Position numbers and translations under genes: made by a program. A stretch of DNA of 64,000 bases from Mesorhizobium sp. AR10 (GTDB lineage Bacteria; Pseudomonadota; Alphaproteobacteria; Rhizobiales; Rhizobiaceae): the NCBI RefSeq assembly GCF_024746795.1, contig NZ_CP080524.1, forward strand, positions 62,001 through 126,000, in the 5' to 3' direction. The notes beneath the pieces were generated by a model. That model was not told the origin of the DNA. It was given only the letters and a program-made list of their open reading frames with translations, and did not search any database. Each line of letters starts with the position of its first letter. Within the stretch, counting starts at the first letter, position 1. Below, one piece after another: positions 27,346 through 36,986 of this stretch.

Positions 27346-28298
27346 CGTGCTCTCTCCATGCGTACCGTGCGGATACGGTTGATCCAGACTGCGGCAAGGA
27401 TCAATGCGCCGAGCAGGAACGTTACCCAATAGGGATCGACTGCGAGAAGGACCATCGCGTTCTGGATCAGGCCGATGAGAACCACGGCGATCACGGTCCC
27501 GGTTATCGACACAGATCCGCCCGAAAGACTGGCACCTCCGATGATCGGCGCGGCAAAGGAGATGATCAGCCAGTCCGATCCGATCGTGGGCTGAGCCGAT
27601 CCGAGTTGCGCCACCGCAAGCACGCCCGCAATGGCGGCGATGAGACCAGAGAGACCATGGGCCAGCATGATTGTCCGCGACACCGAGATGCCGGAAAGCT
27701 CGGCCGCGTTGCTGTTGCCGCCGACTGCGAGCAGGTGACGACCCTTGACGGTGCGATTGAGGAAGATCGCGAGCAAGGCGGTGACGATGATCGGAACGAT
27801 CATCAGGAGTGGAAACGCTCCGATGCGACCATTGCCGAATGCGACAAAGTCAGCCGGCAGGTCATAGAACGGCACGGCCTTGGTGAGGCCGAGATTGATG
27901 CCAGTGAATGCCGAAGCAGTGGCCAGGGTAACCACGAAGCCGTTGATACCGGTCCGGACCGTCAGCCAGCCGTTCAGCAAGCCGGCCGCGCCACCGACTA
28001 GGACCGCAATGCACGCAGCCGGGATGGCGGGGACCCCCCACGCATCCATCAGGCCCCCGACGAGGATAGCAACCAACCCTCCCAAGGCGCCGACCGAGAG
28101 GTTCATCTGACCCACGGCGAGCATGATCATCTGACTGAAAGCCGCCAACGCGACCACGCAGATGCTGCGCAGCAGCACGAACCAGTTGAATTCCGTGTTG
28201 AAGGTAGGGTTTGCAATGCTCAGCGCCACGATGCCCAGCACCACTGCGAGGAGGATCCCCGACCATTGCTGGCGAAGCAGGAAGGTGACCGGCTTCAT
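27342..28298 (-). CDS. Sugar ABC transporter permease (RbsC type), first of two
   Basis: 318 residues from the ATG at 28298; the stop of the upstream permease overlaps this start (ATGA). About 8-10 hydrophobic helices, with the conserved 'GQMNLSVGALGGL' and 'NGWLTVRTGINGFVVTLAT' typical of the ribose/xylose permease family. It probably forms a heterodimer with the next permease, since two different permease genes sit in one operon. Inner membrane. Confidence 0.93.
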   Translation of the reverse strand: MKPVTFLLRQQWSGILLAVVLGIVALSIANPTFNTEFNWFVLLRSICVVALAAFSQMIMLAVGQMNLSVGALGGLVAILVGGLMDAWGVPAIPAACIAVLVGGAAGLLNGWLTVRTGINGFVVTLATASAFTGINLGLTKAVPFYDLPADFVAFGNGRIGAFPLLMIVPIIVTALLAIFLNRTVKGRHLLAVGGNSNAAELSGISVSRTIMLAHGLSGLIAAIAGVLAVAQLGSAQPTIGSDWLIISFAAPIIGGASLSGGSVSITGTVIAVVLIGLIQNAMVLLAVDPYWVTFLLGALILAAVWINRIRTVRMERAR

Positions 28299-29305
28299 GC
28301 CTGCCTCGTCTGTTCGCGGGCAGACAGCACCGATCGATATCGTTCGACCAGGATGGCGGCGAGGAGGAATACTCCAAGGAAGAACTGCAGCCAGAAGCTC
28401 GCGAATTGCAGGATCAAAAGCCCGCTTCGAATAGTGGAAACCAGCAGCGCACCCAGGATCGTGCCGATCACCGATACAGCACCGCCGGCGAGTGACGTGC
28501 CACCGATTACAGGCGCCAGAAAAGACGGTAGAAGCCAATCGTCGCCGGCCACTGCCGGCATTGCCGCTCCGAGCCGTGCCATCAACATCAGGGCCGCAGC
28601 GGCCGCCAGGACTCCCGACAGCACATGCACGAAGACGATCACGCGGGACACCGGTATGCCCGACATCTCGGCGGCTCTGGAATTGGCACCAACCGCAAGA
28701 ATCTGACGTCCCAGAACGCTCTGCGCGAACAGGAGGTAAAGCAGCCCGCCGATCGCCAGGGCCACGATAGCAAGTGCTGGAACAGGACCGACCGCTGCCT
28801 TGCCGAAGACACCAATTTCGGGCGGCAGGCCGTTGAGCGGTACACCATGGCTGAGGATCAGCATGCCGCCCGAAAACAGGCTGGCCGTGGCCAGCGTCAC
28901 CACAAAGCTGTTCACGCCGGTCTTGGTGATGGCGATCCCGTTAAGCCACCCGAGCACGCCACCGAAGGCCAGCGTAGCGGCGATCGCGAGGGGTATGGGC
29001 AGCCCCAGCACCTGAAGAAAGTAGCCGGCGAGCATGACCGAACAGACGCCGATGGCGCCGACCGAGAGGTTCATGCCACCCGTCGCGAGGACTACCATCT
29101 GGGCGAAACCCACCACGACGTCCACGGCCACCGAGCGGCCTATTGAATTGAGATTGAAGGTCGACAGGAAGCCCGGCGACAGGCTCGCGAATACCGCCCA
29201 GACGACAGACAGGATGATCAAAAGGCCGAATTGGGTGGAGCCCCGCGTCAGCAGTCCTGTGATCGAAGTGGATGCACCCGAGCTTGACGGGATTTGCGTT
29301 GTCAT
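28295..29305 (-). CDS. Sugar ABC transporter permease (RbsC type), second of two
   Basis: 336 residues from the ATG at 29305. Family motifs are 'GGMNLSVGAIGVCSVMLAGY' and 'LNGIAITKTGVNSFVVTLAT'. The cytoplasmic N-terminus is Ser/Thr-rich. It follows the binding-protein gene by 89 bp, and its stop overlaps the next permease start. Similarity to the neighbouring permease suggests an old duplication followed by specialisation as a heterodimer. Confidence 0.93.
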   Translation of the reverse strand: MTTQIPSSSGASTSITGLLTRGSTQFGLLIILSVVWAVFASLSPGFLSTFNLNSIGRSVAVDVVVGFAQMVVLATGGMNLSVGAIGVCSVMLAGYFLQVLGLPIPLAIAATLAFGGVLGWLNGIAITKTGVNSFVVTLATASLFSGGMLILSHGVPLNGLPPEIGVFGKAAVGPVPALAIVALAIGGLLYLLFAQSVLGRQILAVGANSRAAEMSGIPVSRVIVFVHVLSGVLAAAAALMLMARLGAAMPAVAGDDWLLPSFLAPVIGGTSLAGGAVSVIGTILGALLVSTIRSGLLILQFASFWLQFFLGVFLLAAILVERYRSVLSAREQTRQA

Positions 29306-29394
29306 TGGCTTCTCGCGACTGACGTGATCTGTCCCGGCGTAGTGGTCGGCGCCAGGTGGACGGGCGGCACCGTGGATCGGAGCCGCCCGCACGA

Positions 29395-30462
29395 CTATTT
29401 GCAGGTGAGGTAGGTGTCCTTGAAGGTCGCCTGCATCTTCTTGGTCACGGCCTTCAGGTCTTCGGCATAGGTGCCGACGTTAGCTTCCGAGATCACGACC
29501 GTGCCTGAATCGACGAAATGGGCGGTCTGCGGAGTGGTGATCCACGGCGCATCCGCCTTTATGGTGCAACCACCCGCCAGCAGATCGAGCGCATAGGCGC
29601 CGATATAGGCCTGCCCATAGGGGTTCTGGGCGATCGTACCTGCGACAAAGCCGTCACGAATGCCGTTGAGCACGATCTTGTCGTCGTCGATGCCGACCAT
29701 CTTGATCCGCTTGTCGCCCAAATTGCGGAGCGCGGTGGCGGTGACGACAGAGGAGATATACGCGGTAGCGATGATGCCGCCGATCTTGTCCTTCTGAGCG
29801 GCCAGCAGGGCATTGATCTTCTGGTCTCCCTGTTCCTGGTTGTCGGTGTCACCGACAGTCTGCAGAAGCGTGACCGCACCATTGGTCTCGTCGACCGCCT
29901 TCTGCACCGCCTGCTCGCGCAGCGTGGTGTTCGGGTCGACCAGAAGCCCCGCCACATGGACGATGGCGCCCTTGCCGCCCATGGCTTCGATCAGCGCCTT
30001 GGTGCCGACATAGGCGGCCTGAAACACGTCCGTGGAGAAGCAGAATGCCGCGTCGGTCGGGTCCTTGGCGCAGCCGGCGACTGCGATCGAAGGAATTCCG
30101 CCTGCCTTCAGTTCTCCCAGGGTAGAGTTGATGCCAACCGCATCGCCCGGGAAGATACCAAACGCGTTCGTGCCCTGCGCAGCGAGGCTTTCGAGCAACT
30201 GCGTCTGAGCCTCCAGCTTCCACTCGGCGGGCACCTGATACTCGACCTTCGCAATGCCGAAATCCTTTGCGGCGTCAGCCAGCCCGGGCTCCCAGCCAGC
30301 AAAATACGGGTGGGGACCACCCGGCACGAGCGCAATCCGGTGATCGGAAGCGACCGCGGGGGCCAGCGCGAGCGGGCCCGCGAGGCACGCAGCGAGTACG
30401 CCCCGACCGACGCGTTTCACACCGGCGGTCACGAATCTCGTCTCCATTTGTCCAATCCTCAA
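29395..30462 (-). CDS. Periplasmic sugar-binding protein of the first ABC importer
   Basis: 355 residues. The best start is a TTG at 30462, five bases after a perfect AGGAGG; an ATG at 30447 is the alternative. A signal peptide ends near 'APAVASDH'. The mature part is a type 1 periplasmic binding fold ('IALVPGGPHPYFAGWEPGL', 'GIFPGDAVGINSTLGE', 'VGIDDDKIVLNGIRDG'). It is the first gene of the transporter operon. A motif shared with the GntR promoter lies about 80-95 bp upstream. The ligand is unknown. Confidence 0.92.
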   Translation of the reverse strand: MRIGQMETRFVTAGVKRVGRGVLAACLAGPLALAPAVASDHRIALVPGGPHPYFAGWEPGLADAAKDFGIAKVEYQVPAEWKLEAQTQLLESLAAQGTNAFGIFPGDAVGINSTLGELKAGGIPSIAVAGCAKDPTDAAFCFSTDVFQAAYVGTKALIEAMGGKGAIVHVAGLLVDPNTTLREQAVQKAVDETNGAVTLLQTVGDTDNQEQGDQKINALLAAQKDKIGGIIATAYISSVVTATALRNLGDKRIKMVGIDDDKIVLNGIRDGFVAGTIAQNPYGQAYIGAYALDLLAGGCTIKADAPWITTPQTAHFVDSGTVVISEANVGTYAEDLKAVTKKMQATFKDTYLTCK

Positions 30463-30541
30463 TTTATCCTCCTAAGTTGTTCACTGGTCATCTTGGCGCC
30501 CAGCTTTGCGCCCATGCCCCGACCATTGTTGGACTGGTTCC

Positions 30542-30556
30542 CCAGTGGCCCAATCA
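30542..30556. promoter_or_regulatory. Candidate GntR operator in front of the ABC operon
   Basis: CCAGTGGCCCAATCA here matches CCAGTGGTCCAACCA at 34335-34349 at all but two positions. It sits upstream of the binding-protein gene, and the second copy lies upstream of the GntR gene. Just before it, ACTGG-TTCC-CCAGT adds a small dyad. The shared motif suggests one regulator acts on both promoters. Confidence 0.45.
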
Positions 30557-30615
30557 GAGGATCGGTAAACTGCTAGGCCACCTCGCGATCGGACCGCGAA
30601 GTCGCTCAATTCGGC

Positions 30616-31449
30616 CTATAGGCCGTAGAACCTTTCGGCGTTCGAGGCCCAAACCTTCTGCTGGTCGGCGCGTGTCATGTGCTTGAGAGCGGCATCGACG
30701 ACATCGACCCACCTGCCGTAGTCAGCGACCAGGTTGACCACGGGCCAGTCGCTTCCGAAGACGAGGCGGTCCGGCCCGAAGATATCGATGACCGTTTCCA
30801 GATAGGGCAGCACCCGCTTGGACGTCCATTCCGGGCCGTCTTCGGTCAGGATACCGGAGAGCTTGCAATGGACGTGATCGAGTTGACGGAACTCTTCCAT
30901 GTCACGGGCCCAGGACGCGAGTTCTCCCTGGTTGATCATGGGCTTCGCCATATGGTCGACGATGACCGGGAGGTCAGGGTAGCGCTCCACGAAACGCACT
31001 GCATTGAGTATGTGCCGCGGTTTGATCAAGGCGTCGAAACGCAGGCCGAGCTCGGGAAGCTTCCTTACCACCGCATCGAGTTCGGGACGCAGGATCCAAT
31101 CATCCTCGGGGAGGTCCTGCAGGTAAGGACGAATACCCTTCAATACCGGCGAACGAGCCCATTGCTCGAGGTCTCGGACCGCGTCGGGAGCCAACATATC
31201 CACCCACCCGACGACGCCGCGGATGAAGTCGTGTCCGTCGGCAAGACCCAGGAGATAGCCCATCTCCTCGATGGTGGACGCCGCCGAGACCAGTACGCAG
31301 CCCTCGACGCCGTTCGCTTCCATCAGCGGTCTGGCATCACGGGGACCGTAGTCCCGGTAAAGAACCTTCAGTTCGGGCGTCATCCAGAGCGAGTAGGATC
31401 GCTCCATCGCCAGGGTCCAGAAATGCATGTGGGTGTCTATGCGACGCAT
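30616..31449 (-). CDS. Amidohydrolase-2 family lactonase-like enzyme
   Basis: 277 residues. The N-terminal 'RIDTHMHFW' is the metal-binding start of the amidohydrolase barrel, 'IVDHMAKP' gives a further His, and 'VFGSDWPVVN' carries the catalytic Asp. This is the group of L-fucono- and L-rhamnono-lactonases and 4-sulfomuconolactonase. It lies between the ABC importer and an SDR/enolase-type pair, where a sugar lactone hydrolase would fit a dehydrogenase-lactonase-dehydratase route (inference). It is cytoplasmic. The start follows the SDR stop by 22 bp. Confidence 0.88.
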   Translation of the reverse strand: MRRIDTHMHFWTLAMERSYSLWMTPELKVLYRDYGPRDARPLMEANGVEGCVLVSAASTIEEMGYLLGLADGHDFIRGVVGWVDMLAPDAVRDLEQWARSPVLKGIRPYLQDLPEDDWILRPELDAVVRKLPELGLRFDALIKPRHILNAVRFVERYPDLPVIVDHMAKPMINQGELASWARDMEEFRQLDHVHCKLSGILTEDGPEWTSKRVLPYLETVIDIFGPDRLVFGSDWPVVNLVADYGRWVDVVDAALKHMTRADQQKVWASNAERFYGL

Positions 31450-31471
31450 GCCTATTCTCCGTCCTTACCGC

Positions 31472-32272
31472 CTAGAAAATCCGGAGGCCCGCCAGGAGGC
31501 CGCCATCAGCGGTGAATTGCGCTCCCGTGCAGAACCCCGACCTGGGACTTGCGAGAAAGGCGGCGAGTTCGGCGATCTCCCAGGCGTGACCGAGGCGTCC
31601 AAGAGGCACTGGTTTTGCGAACTCGCGGTACATCTCCTCGACGCTGCGTCCATTTCCATTCGCTTTTGCAAAGTGTTCCTGCATCGGCGTGATGATCGAC
31701 CCCGGGCAGATCGTGTTTGCGCGAATGTTGTGCTTGGCCAGGTCTACGGCCAGAGTGTGGGTGAACGTAACGATGGCGCCTTTTGTGGTTGCGTAGGCGC
31801 AGACGCCGGGTGTGTTCGACGTGGCCTGCACCGAGGCCACGGTGATGATCGACCCACCCTGGCTGGCGATCAGGTGCGGCACACCGTAATGGCAAGCGAG
31901 ATACATCGACTTCACGTTGACCGCGAAGGTACGGTCCCAGGTGGCTTCGTCCGTTTCCAGCACATCGCCAACGGGGTGAATGGCGGCAGAGCAAACCAGT
32001 ATGTCGAGACCTCCGAAGGTCTGGACGGTCCGATCAATCGCGTGGCTTACAAATGCAGATTGGCTGGCATCGCCGAAAAGGCCAACAGCTTTGAGCCCAT
32101 CGTCGGTGAATTCCTTCGCGACGATGAGTGTATCGTCCGCGTGACCGACTATGGCGACGCTGGCTCCCCGCTCGGCAAGCAACCGGGCCGTGGCCAGGCC
32201 AATGCCGGAACTTCCCCCGAGTACAAAAGCCGTTCGGCCCTCGAACTCGCGCTCCACTGGTAGAAGCTTCAT
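31472..32272 (-). CDS. SDR-family sugar dehydrogenase-like enzyme
   Basis: 266 residues from the ATG at 32272, preceded by GGAGGGA. The NAD(P)-binding loop reads 'VLGGSSGIGLA', 'CSAAI' replaces the usual NNAG-like motif, the catalytic Ser lies in 'ITVASVQ' and Tyr/Lys in 'YATTKGA'. It is a classical short-chain dehydrogenase. Next to a lactonase and an enolase-type dehydratase it probably oxidises a sugar to its lactone. A relative at 41814 in the second sugar operon shares the unusual 'YLACHY' and 'IASVQA'-type segments. Confidence 0.88.
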   Translation of the reverse strand: MKLLPVEREFEGRTAFVLGGSSGIGLATARLLAERGASVAIVGHADDTLIVAKEFTDDGLKAVGLFGDASQSAFVSHAIDRTVQTFGGLDILVCSAAIHPVGDVLETDEATWDRTFAVNVKSMYLACHYGVPHLIASQGGSIITVASVQATSNTPGVCAYATTKGAIVTFTHTLAVDLAKHNIRANTICPGSIITPMQEHFAKANGNGRSVEEMYREFAKPVPLGRLGHAWEIAELAAFLASPRSGFCTGAQFTADGGLLAGLRIF

Positions 32273-32289
32273 CGTCCCTCCCTCCGGCA

Positions 32290-33405
32290 CTAGCAGGACT
32301 GACCGAATGCCGCTACCGCCTGGTCGGTCAGCGTGCAGCCGGCCCCGGGCATCTGAGGCCGGACATAGTGGCCGTCCTCCACCTTGATGGGCTCGACAAA
32401 ACAGTCCTTGATCCAGGGAATGTATTCCAGCATCGAAGTCGCCGGATGCCAGTATGAAAGGTGGACATGCACCTGCCCCATGTCGCCCACATGGGCGACT
32501 ACAGGCAGGCGGTGCGAGTGCGCGTTATGCGCGACCTGGATGTACTCGGTGATACCGGCGACACGTGTGACGTCAGGCTGCACATATTGCACCGCGCCGG
32601 CGCCGATGAAGGTATTGAACGCGTCGGCGGTATAGAGCTGCTCGCCGAGAGCCACGGGGATCGACGTCGATCGCGCAAGTGCTGCGTGGGACCCCACATC
32701 GTCGTACCACATGGGTTCCTCGAACCAGAACACGTCGAGCGGTTCGGCCCGAGCGCAGAACCGCTGACAGGTCGGCAGATCCCATTTGCCGTTTGCATCG
32801 ATTGCGATTGTGACACTGGGACCGACGGCCTTCCGCACGGCCTCGAAGCGATCGATATCGATCATGGGATCCGCATGGCCGACCTTGATCTTCAGACGGC
32901 GAAAGCCGTCATGCTCGATCGCCCGCTTGCTGCCATCAACCAGTCTGTCCTTGGGAATGGAGAGCCAACCGATATCGGTGTTATAGGCTTCGAGCAGCTC
33001 TGTCGTGGCACCGCCCAGAAGCTTCCAGAGCGGCAGCCCGGCGGCTTTGCCGCGGAGATCCCACAAAGCAATATCGATCGCCGCCAATGCGATATGGGTG
33101 ACGCCGGCCCTGCCCACCCACTGGACCGCAGGGAAACGCGCCAGCTTCAGCCAGAGCCGATCTCCGTCGCGTGCGTCCTCACCCATCAGCATCGGCCCGT
33201 AGGATTTGGCGATACAGGAGGTCACCAGCCGGTCAGACTCGAGGTGAGCGTGGGTGCCAGTGTAGCCGTATCCGAAAAGGCCGTCGTCCGTGCCGATCTT
33301 GACCCCGACGATTCCCCAGTGGGTGATCGTATGCGTTGAGTCCGAGATCGATGGGACGTTTATCGGAGCGTGCAGGATGAAGGGCTCGACGGAAGTGATT
33401 TTCAT
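32290..33405 (-). CDS. Enolase-superfamily sugar acid dehydratase (mandelate racemase/MLE type)
   Basis: 371 residues, normal for the family. The general base 'LKIKVG' (KxK), metal ligands Asp in 'AIDANGKW', Glu in 'FWFEEPM' and Glu in 'ALGEQL', and a C-terminal 'VAHVG' His are all visible. Members dehydrate acid sugars such as fuconate, rhamnonate, galactonate or gluconate to 2-keto-3-deoxy acids. Gene order SDR, lactonase and dehydratase supports this role. The exact substrate cannot be assigned. Confidence 0.9.
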   Translation of the reverse strand: MKITSVEPFILHAPINVPSISDSTHTITHWGIVGVKIGTDDGLFGYGYTGTHAHLESDRLVTSCIAKSYGPMLMGEDARDGDRLWLKLARFPAVQWVGRAGVTHIALAAIDIALWDLRGKAAGLPLWKLLGGATTELLEAYNTDIGWLSIPKDRLVDGSKRAIEHDGFRRLKIKVGHADPMIDIDRFEAVRKAVGPSVTIAIDANGKWDLPTCQRFCARAEPLDVFWFEEPMWYDDVGSHAALARSTSIPVALGEQLYTADAFNTFIGAGAVQYVQPDVTRVAGITEYIQVAHNAHSHRLPVVAHVGDMGQVHVHLSYWHPATSMLEYIPWIKDCFVEPIKVEDGHYVRPQMPGAGCTLTDQAVAAFGQSC

Positions 33406-33413
33406 GTGGTGAC

Positions 33414-34286
33414 CTAGCGGATGGATTGCTTGCTGAGATGGCGAACCAGTTCGACGTTTTGGCGATCGACGATCGCGGCACCGGCGTCCAGGGATGACGG
33501 CATGAGGCCGAACCGCCGGTAGAGAGCGAGTTGCACGATTGGATAGAAACCCTGAGTGTAGGGCTGTTGATCGACGACGCAGTCGACATGCCCCTCGGCG
33601 ATAAGGTCGACGATCCCGGGCGACAGATCAAAGCCCGCCGCATAGATGCCATGCTTCCGACCCGCCCTGGCTACCAGCCCGGCGGCCTCGGTATCCGGCT
33701 GTCCGGTGCCAATGATTGCGCGGGCGCCCAGACGGAACAATGCTTCATCGAGAATCTCGGCGCCCCTCGCCGGAGCGCGCCCGGTGATGACGCGTGTGAC
33801 AACCACGCTCCGCGATGCGAGACCCGCCTCGATCCCTGCCGCCCGCTCTTCCAGTGCCCCCACCCCGTCGTCATGCATGGCGACGATGATGTGTTCGCCA
33901 TCGGCAACAGACGCCGCGGCGCGGTGTCCCAGGACCGTGCCGGCGGCAACGAAATCCTGCATGATGTAGCTGAGATTGCCGCTGCCGGTCTTGGCCGCGT
34001 CGATGTTGAAGGCGACCACCGGCACGCCAGCGGCACCTGCTTCGGCGATAACGCCTGCCAGGGCAGTCGGGTGAAAAACATTCAGCCCGATGCCGTCGAT
34101 GCCATCGCGGATGGCAGATCGAACAAGGCCGAGCACCTCTCCAATGTCGAAGCCGGGGGTGCCGACCAGATCTGCGTCCACGTTTAAGGCCGTAGCCGCG
34201 TCGCGCATTCCGCGCTCGACGACATGGAACAGCTCCTCATCGCTTGCGATCGTGATCAGACGGAACCGCAGTCTATTGTCAATCAT
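33414..34286 (-). CDS. Periplasmic-binding-protein-like protein lacking a signal peptide
   Basis: 290 residues from the ATG at 34286, which has a GGGAGG ribosome site. The fold is type 1 sugar-binding: '[20 protein letters not shown]', '[20 protein letters not shown]' and '[20 protein letters not shown]'. The N-terminus '[18 protein letters not shown]' has no hydrophobic segment, so it should stay in the cytoplasm. It is the first gene of the catabolic set, opposite GntR. It may sense the sugar or buffer it; alternatively the leader was lost. Confidence 0.85.
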   Translation of the reverse strand: MIDNRLRFRLITIASDEELFHVVERGMRDAATALNVDADLVGTPGFDIGEVLGLVRSAIRDGIDGIGLNVFHPTALAGVIAEAGAAGVPVVAFNIDAAKTGSGNLSYIMQDFVAAGTVLGHRAAASVADGEHIIVAMHDDGVGALEERAAGIEAGLASRSVVVTRVITGRAPARGAEILDEALFRLGARAIIGTGQPDTEAAGLVARAGRKHGIYAAGFDLSPGIVDLIAEGHVDCVVDQQPYTQGFYPIVQLALYRRFGLMPSSLDAGAAIVDRQNVELVRHLSKQSIR

Positions 34287-34334
34287 GCGAATCCTCCCTG
34301 ATTCCGGTTCGCGGCGCTGGTGTTGTCCAGTCGT

Positions 34335-34351
34335 CCAGTGGTCCAACCACT
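34335..34351. promoter_or_regulatory. Candidate GntR operator between gntR and the catabolic genes
   Basis: AGTGGT-CCA-ACCACT (34337-34351) is a perfect 6-3-6 inverted repeat within the divergent promoter region. With the two bases to its left it forms the motif shared with 30542-30556. FadR-subfamily GntR proteins bind short TGGT/ACCA-like dyads. It is the natural site for autoregulation and control of the divergent operon. Confidence 0.55.
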
Positions 34352-34472
34352 TGACCAATAATCCGACTTCGCTTACGCCGTCAACGAGAAACTTCCATCC
34401 GGTGGCTTGCCCATGCGCTAGACTATCGGCAGGTGCGCCGCTGACCTTTCAGACCGACGCAGAGGGACCAAT

Positions 34473-35231
34473 TTGCGCAGCAACGACTTTACCGATCCGG
34501 CATCCCCCTCCGAGGAGAGGGCCACGGCACGCCTGCCGCAATTGGAGTCGACCCGTCTTTATCGGCGGATCGCCGAACTCCTGGAGACGCGTATCGATCA
34601 GGGGTTGTTCCCCGCCGGCACCTTCTTGCCGTCGGAGCGGGAGCTTGCCGAACAACTGGCGGTAAGCCGGACGTCGGTACGCGAGGCTCTTATTGCCCTT
34701 GAGGTGACCGGTCGCGTCGCGATCCGACCGGGCCATGGGGTCCAGGTACTGTTGGGCGCGCAGCGTCCGGCGGCACAGAATCCGTCTGAAGTGGATATCG
34801 GCCCCATACAGATCATGGAGGCAAGACGCGTGATCGAGCCTCGTGTCGCGGAACTGGCAGCCGCCAATCACAGGCAAGAGAACCTGGACGGCATGCGCGC
34901 CGCGATGGACCTGCAAGCATCGGCAACGTCTGCCACTCCGGAGAACTATCGAGAGGGGGATCGCCTGTTTCACGTCGAGATCGCCCGAGCGAGCGGAAAC
35001 CCCGCGTACGAGGTGGTCGTCTCCAAACTATGGGAATACCGGACCAAGCCACTCTTCGAACGCTTCGAGCAACTGCTTCTGGGACCCGATCGTCCGGGCC
35101 GAACTGCCGCCGAACATCAAAATATCTTCGAGGCTATCGCCGCCGGCGATGCAACAGCTGCAGGAAAGACGATGAAGCAGCATCTCGACGGTGTGCTGAG
35201 TGCCTTTATCAAGGGCTCTACCCCGGAATAA
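34473..35231 (+). CDS. GntR-family (FadR/FCD) regulator of the sugar operon
   Basis: 252 residues, starting from TTG at 34473. The winged helix is 'FLPSERELAEQLAVSRTSVR' through 'GRVAIRPGHGVQV' (~50-92). The FCD effector domain shows the metal-ligand pattern: 'DRLFHVEI', 'EHQNI' and 'MKQHL'. FCD regulators respond to acidic sugars or organic acids, fitting a sugar-acid pathway. It is divergent from the catabolic genes, with a palindrome between them. A stub of a similar C-terminus lies at 37096-37190. Confidence 0.92.
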   Translation: MRSNDFTDPASPSEERATARLPQLESTRLYRRIAELLETRIDQGLFPAGTFLPSERELAEQLAVSRTSVREALIALEVTGRVAIRPGHGVQVLLGAQRPAAQNPSEVDIGPIQIMEARRVIEPRVAELAAANHRQENLDGMRAAMDLQASATSATPENYREGDRLFHVEIARASGNPAYEVVVSKLWEYRTKPLFERFEQLLLGPDRPGRTAAEHQNIFEAIAAGDATAAGKTMKQHLDGVLSAFIKGSTPE

Positions 35232-35304
35232 CCACGACGGACACTCGCCAATTAACGATGGGCTAGCAGAGCCCACGCTCCCACACAGAGCATCCAGACC
35301 TCTC

Positions 35305-35320
35305 CTCTGCAAAAGCAGAG
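35305..35320 (+). terminator. Small hairpin after gntR
   Basis: CTCTGC-AAAA-GCAGAG is a perfect 6-bp stem with a tetraloop, about 75 bp beyond the gntR stop. No U-tract follows. A second partial GC dyad lies right after it. It is a plausible but weak terminator. Confidence 0.35.
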
Positions 35321-35513
35321 CGGCGGGACAAGCCCGTCGCTTTGAGTTGTCGGAACCGGCCGGTCAGTGGCCGAAGAGGTTGCGAGCGGCGCCCTGCGGA
35401 GCCTAGACGGTTTCCGTCGACTTTGAGATCGAAGCGGTAACCGAACGGTCGACGACGGGCTGGTTGTTGGAGCCGTAGTCTTGCTTGACCTCGCAATGGG
35501 ATCTTGCCGCTAC

Positions 35514-36629
35514 TCAGGCCGCAGTCGGATAGTCCGTGTAGCCCGTGGCACCGCCGCCATAAAACGTTGCCGTGTCCGGATCGTTCAGTTCGGCATTACG
35601 CTTCAATCGGCTGACGAGGTCCGGATTGGCGATGAAGAGCTTGCCGAACGCGACGAGGTCGGCGTGGCCGTCCGCAACGGCCGTTTCGGCCAATTCCTTA
35701 CCGTAGCCGTTGTTCACCAGCCAGGCGCCGTCTCCGCCGGCTTTGTGATAGGTGGCTTTGAGTTCCGCATAGTCGAATGGTTTATCTCCTTGCCGGAAGT
35801 CGCGCGCGCCGCCAGTCGCCCCTTCGACGATATGGATATAGGCGAGGCCGCGACTGCCCAGGCCTGCCACCACATGGTTGAAAAGCAGCTGCGGATTGGC
35901 ATCCGAAGTGTCGTTGGCGGGCGTCACCGGCGACAGCCTGATCCCGGTCCTGCCGGCGCCGACAGCGCCAGTGACCGCGTCGACCACCTCGAACAGAAAG
36001 CGCGTCCGGTTCTCGATGGAGCCGCCATAATCATCGGTGCGATGGTTGGTGCCCGAGCGCAGAAACTGGTCCACGAGATATCCATTGGCACCATGGATCT
36101 CGACGCCGTCGAAACCCGCCTCCTCGACCGCCGCCTTGGCGGCGCGGCGAAAATCATCGACGATGCCGGGGATTTCGGCCGCATCTAGCGCGCGCGGCTC
36201 GGAGGTCTCAGCGAACTCGCCGCTGCCATCCGGCTTGACAAGAAAAGTCTTGGATTTTGCCCTTATCGCGGACGGCGCCACCGGCTTGCCGCCGCCAGGC
36301 TGCAACGTATTGTGCGAGATGCGCCCGACATGCCAGAGTTGGACCACGATCTTGCCGCCGGCCTTATGAACGGCGTCGGTGACGCGCTTCCAGCCGGCAA
36401 GCTGATCCGCGCCATAAAGGCCGGGTACGTTGGCGTAGCCCTGGCCCTGATGGCTGATGGCGGTGGCCTCGGTCACGATCAGCCCGGCCGTGGCGCGCTG
36501 GCCGTAGTAGGTTACCGAGAGGTCGCCGGGCACCGCATTGGGTGAGCGATTGCGCGTCAGCGGCGCCATGACGATGCGGTTCGCCAGTGCCAGGTCGCCG
36601 GCCCGCAGGGGATCAAAGAGGTTAGCCAT
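35514..36629 (-). CDS. Old Yellow Enzyme-family NADH:flavin oxidoreductase (NemA-like)
   Basis: 371 residues, the usual OYE length. 'MAPLTRNRS' at the FMN site, 'EIHGANGYLVDQFLRSGTN' with the substrate-binding His and Asn, and 'YGGSIENRTRF' identify the family. It reduces activated alkenes, nitrate esters or N-ethylmaleimide-like electrophiles using NAD(P)H and FMN. The ArsR-type regulator gene lies 45 bp upstream in the same direction, so the pair probably forms an electrophile-responsive unit like nemRA (inference). Confidence 0.93.
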   Translation of the reverse strand: MANLFDPLRAGDLALANRIVMAPLTRNRSPNAVPGDLSVTYYGQRATAGLIVTEATAISHQGQGYANVPGLYGADQLAGWKRVTDAVHKAGGKIVVQLWHVGRISHNTLQPGGGKPVAPSAIRAKSKTFLVKPDGSGEFAETSEPRALDAAEIPGIVDDFRRAAKAAVEEAGFDGVEIHGANGYLVDQFLRSGTNHRTDDYGGSIENRTRFLFEVVDAVTGAVGAGRTGIRLSPVTPANDTSDANPQLLFNHVVAGLGSRGLAYIHIVEGATGGARDFRQGDKPFDYAELKATYHKAGGDGAWLVNNGYGKELAETAVADGHADLVAFGKLFIANPDLVSRLKRNAELNDPDTATFYGGGATGYTDYPTAA

Positions 36630-36674
36630 GAGAAATGCCTTTCATGCATTCGGGGGAGGAAATGGGGAGGATCG

Positions 36675-36977
36675 TCAGAGATCGGACAGGGCGGCCTGAA
36701 AAGCGGCGATGGTTTCTTCGTTGCGCTTGTAGAACACCCATTGGCCGACCCGCCGCGTGGTAACGAGGTCGGCCGACGCCAGCGTCGCCAGATGCCCGGA
36801 AACACTGGACTGCGCCAAGCCGCGATGGTCGAACTGGCTGGCGCAGACGCCCATCTCAAGCGGGTGCACCTGCGCGGCGAAGTGCCGTTCAGGCTCCTTC
36901 AACCACGCCAGGACATCACGTCGAAACGGGTGCGCCAGCGCCTTCATTATGATGTCGTGGTCCATCTTCACCTGCAT
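36675..36977 (-). CDS. ArsR-type winged-helix regulator
   Basis: 100 residues from the ATG at 36977; the frame extends further upstream but would cross the operator-like dyad. The helix-turn-helix is 'LAQSSVSGHLATLASADLVT' followed by 'RRVGQWVFYKRNEE'. One Cys in 'MGVCASQ' lies just before the recognition helix and could sense electrophiles or metals. It heads the unit with the OYE gene. The opposite strand has no supported gene. Confidence 0.85.
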   Translation of the reverse strand: MQVKMDHDIIMKALAHPFRRDVLAWLKEPERHFAAQVHPLEMGVCASQFDHRGLAQSSVSGHLATLASADLVTTRRVGQWVFYKRNEETIAAFQAALSDL

Positions 36978-36986
36978 CGATCTCAA

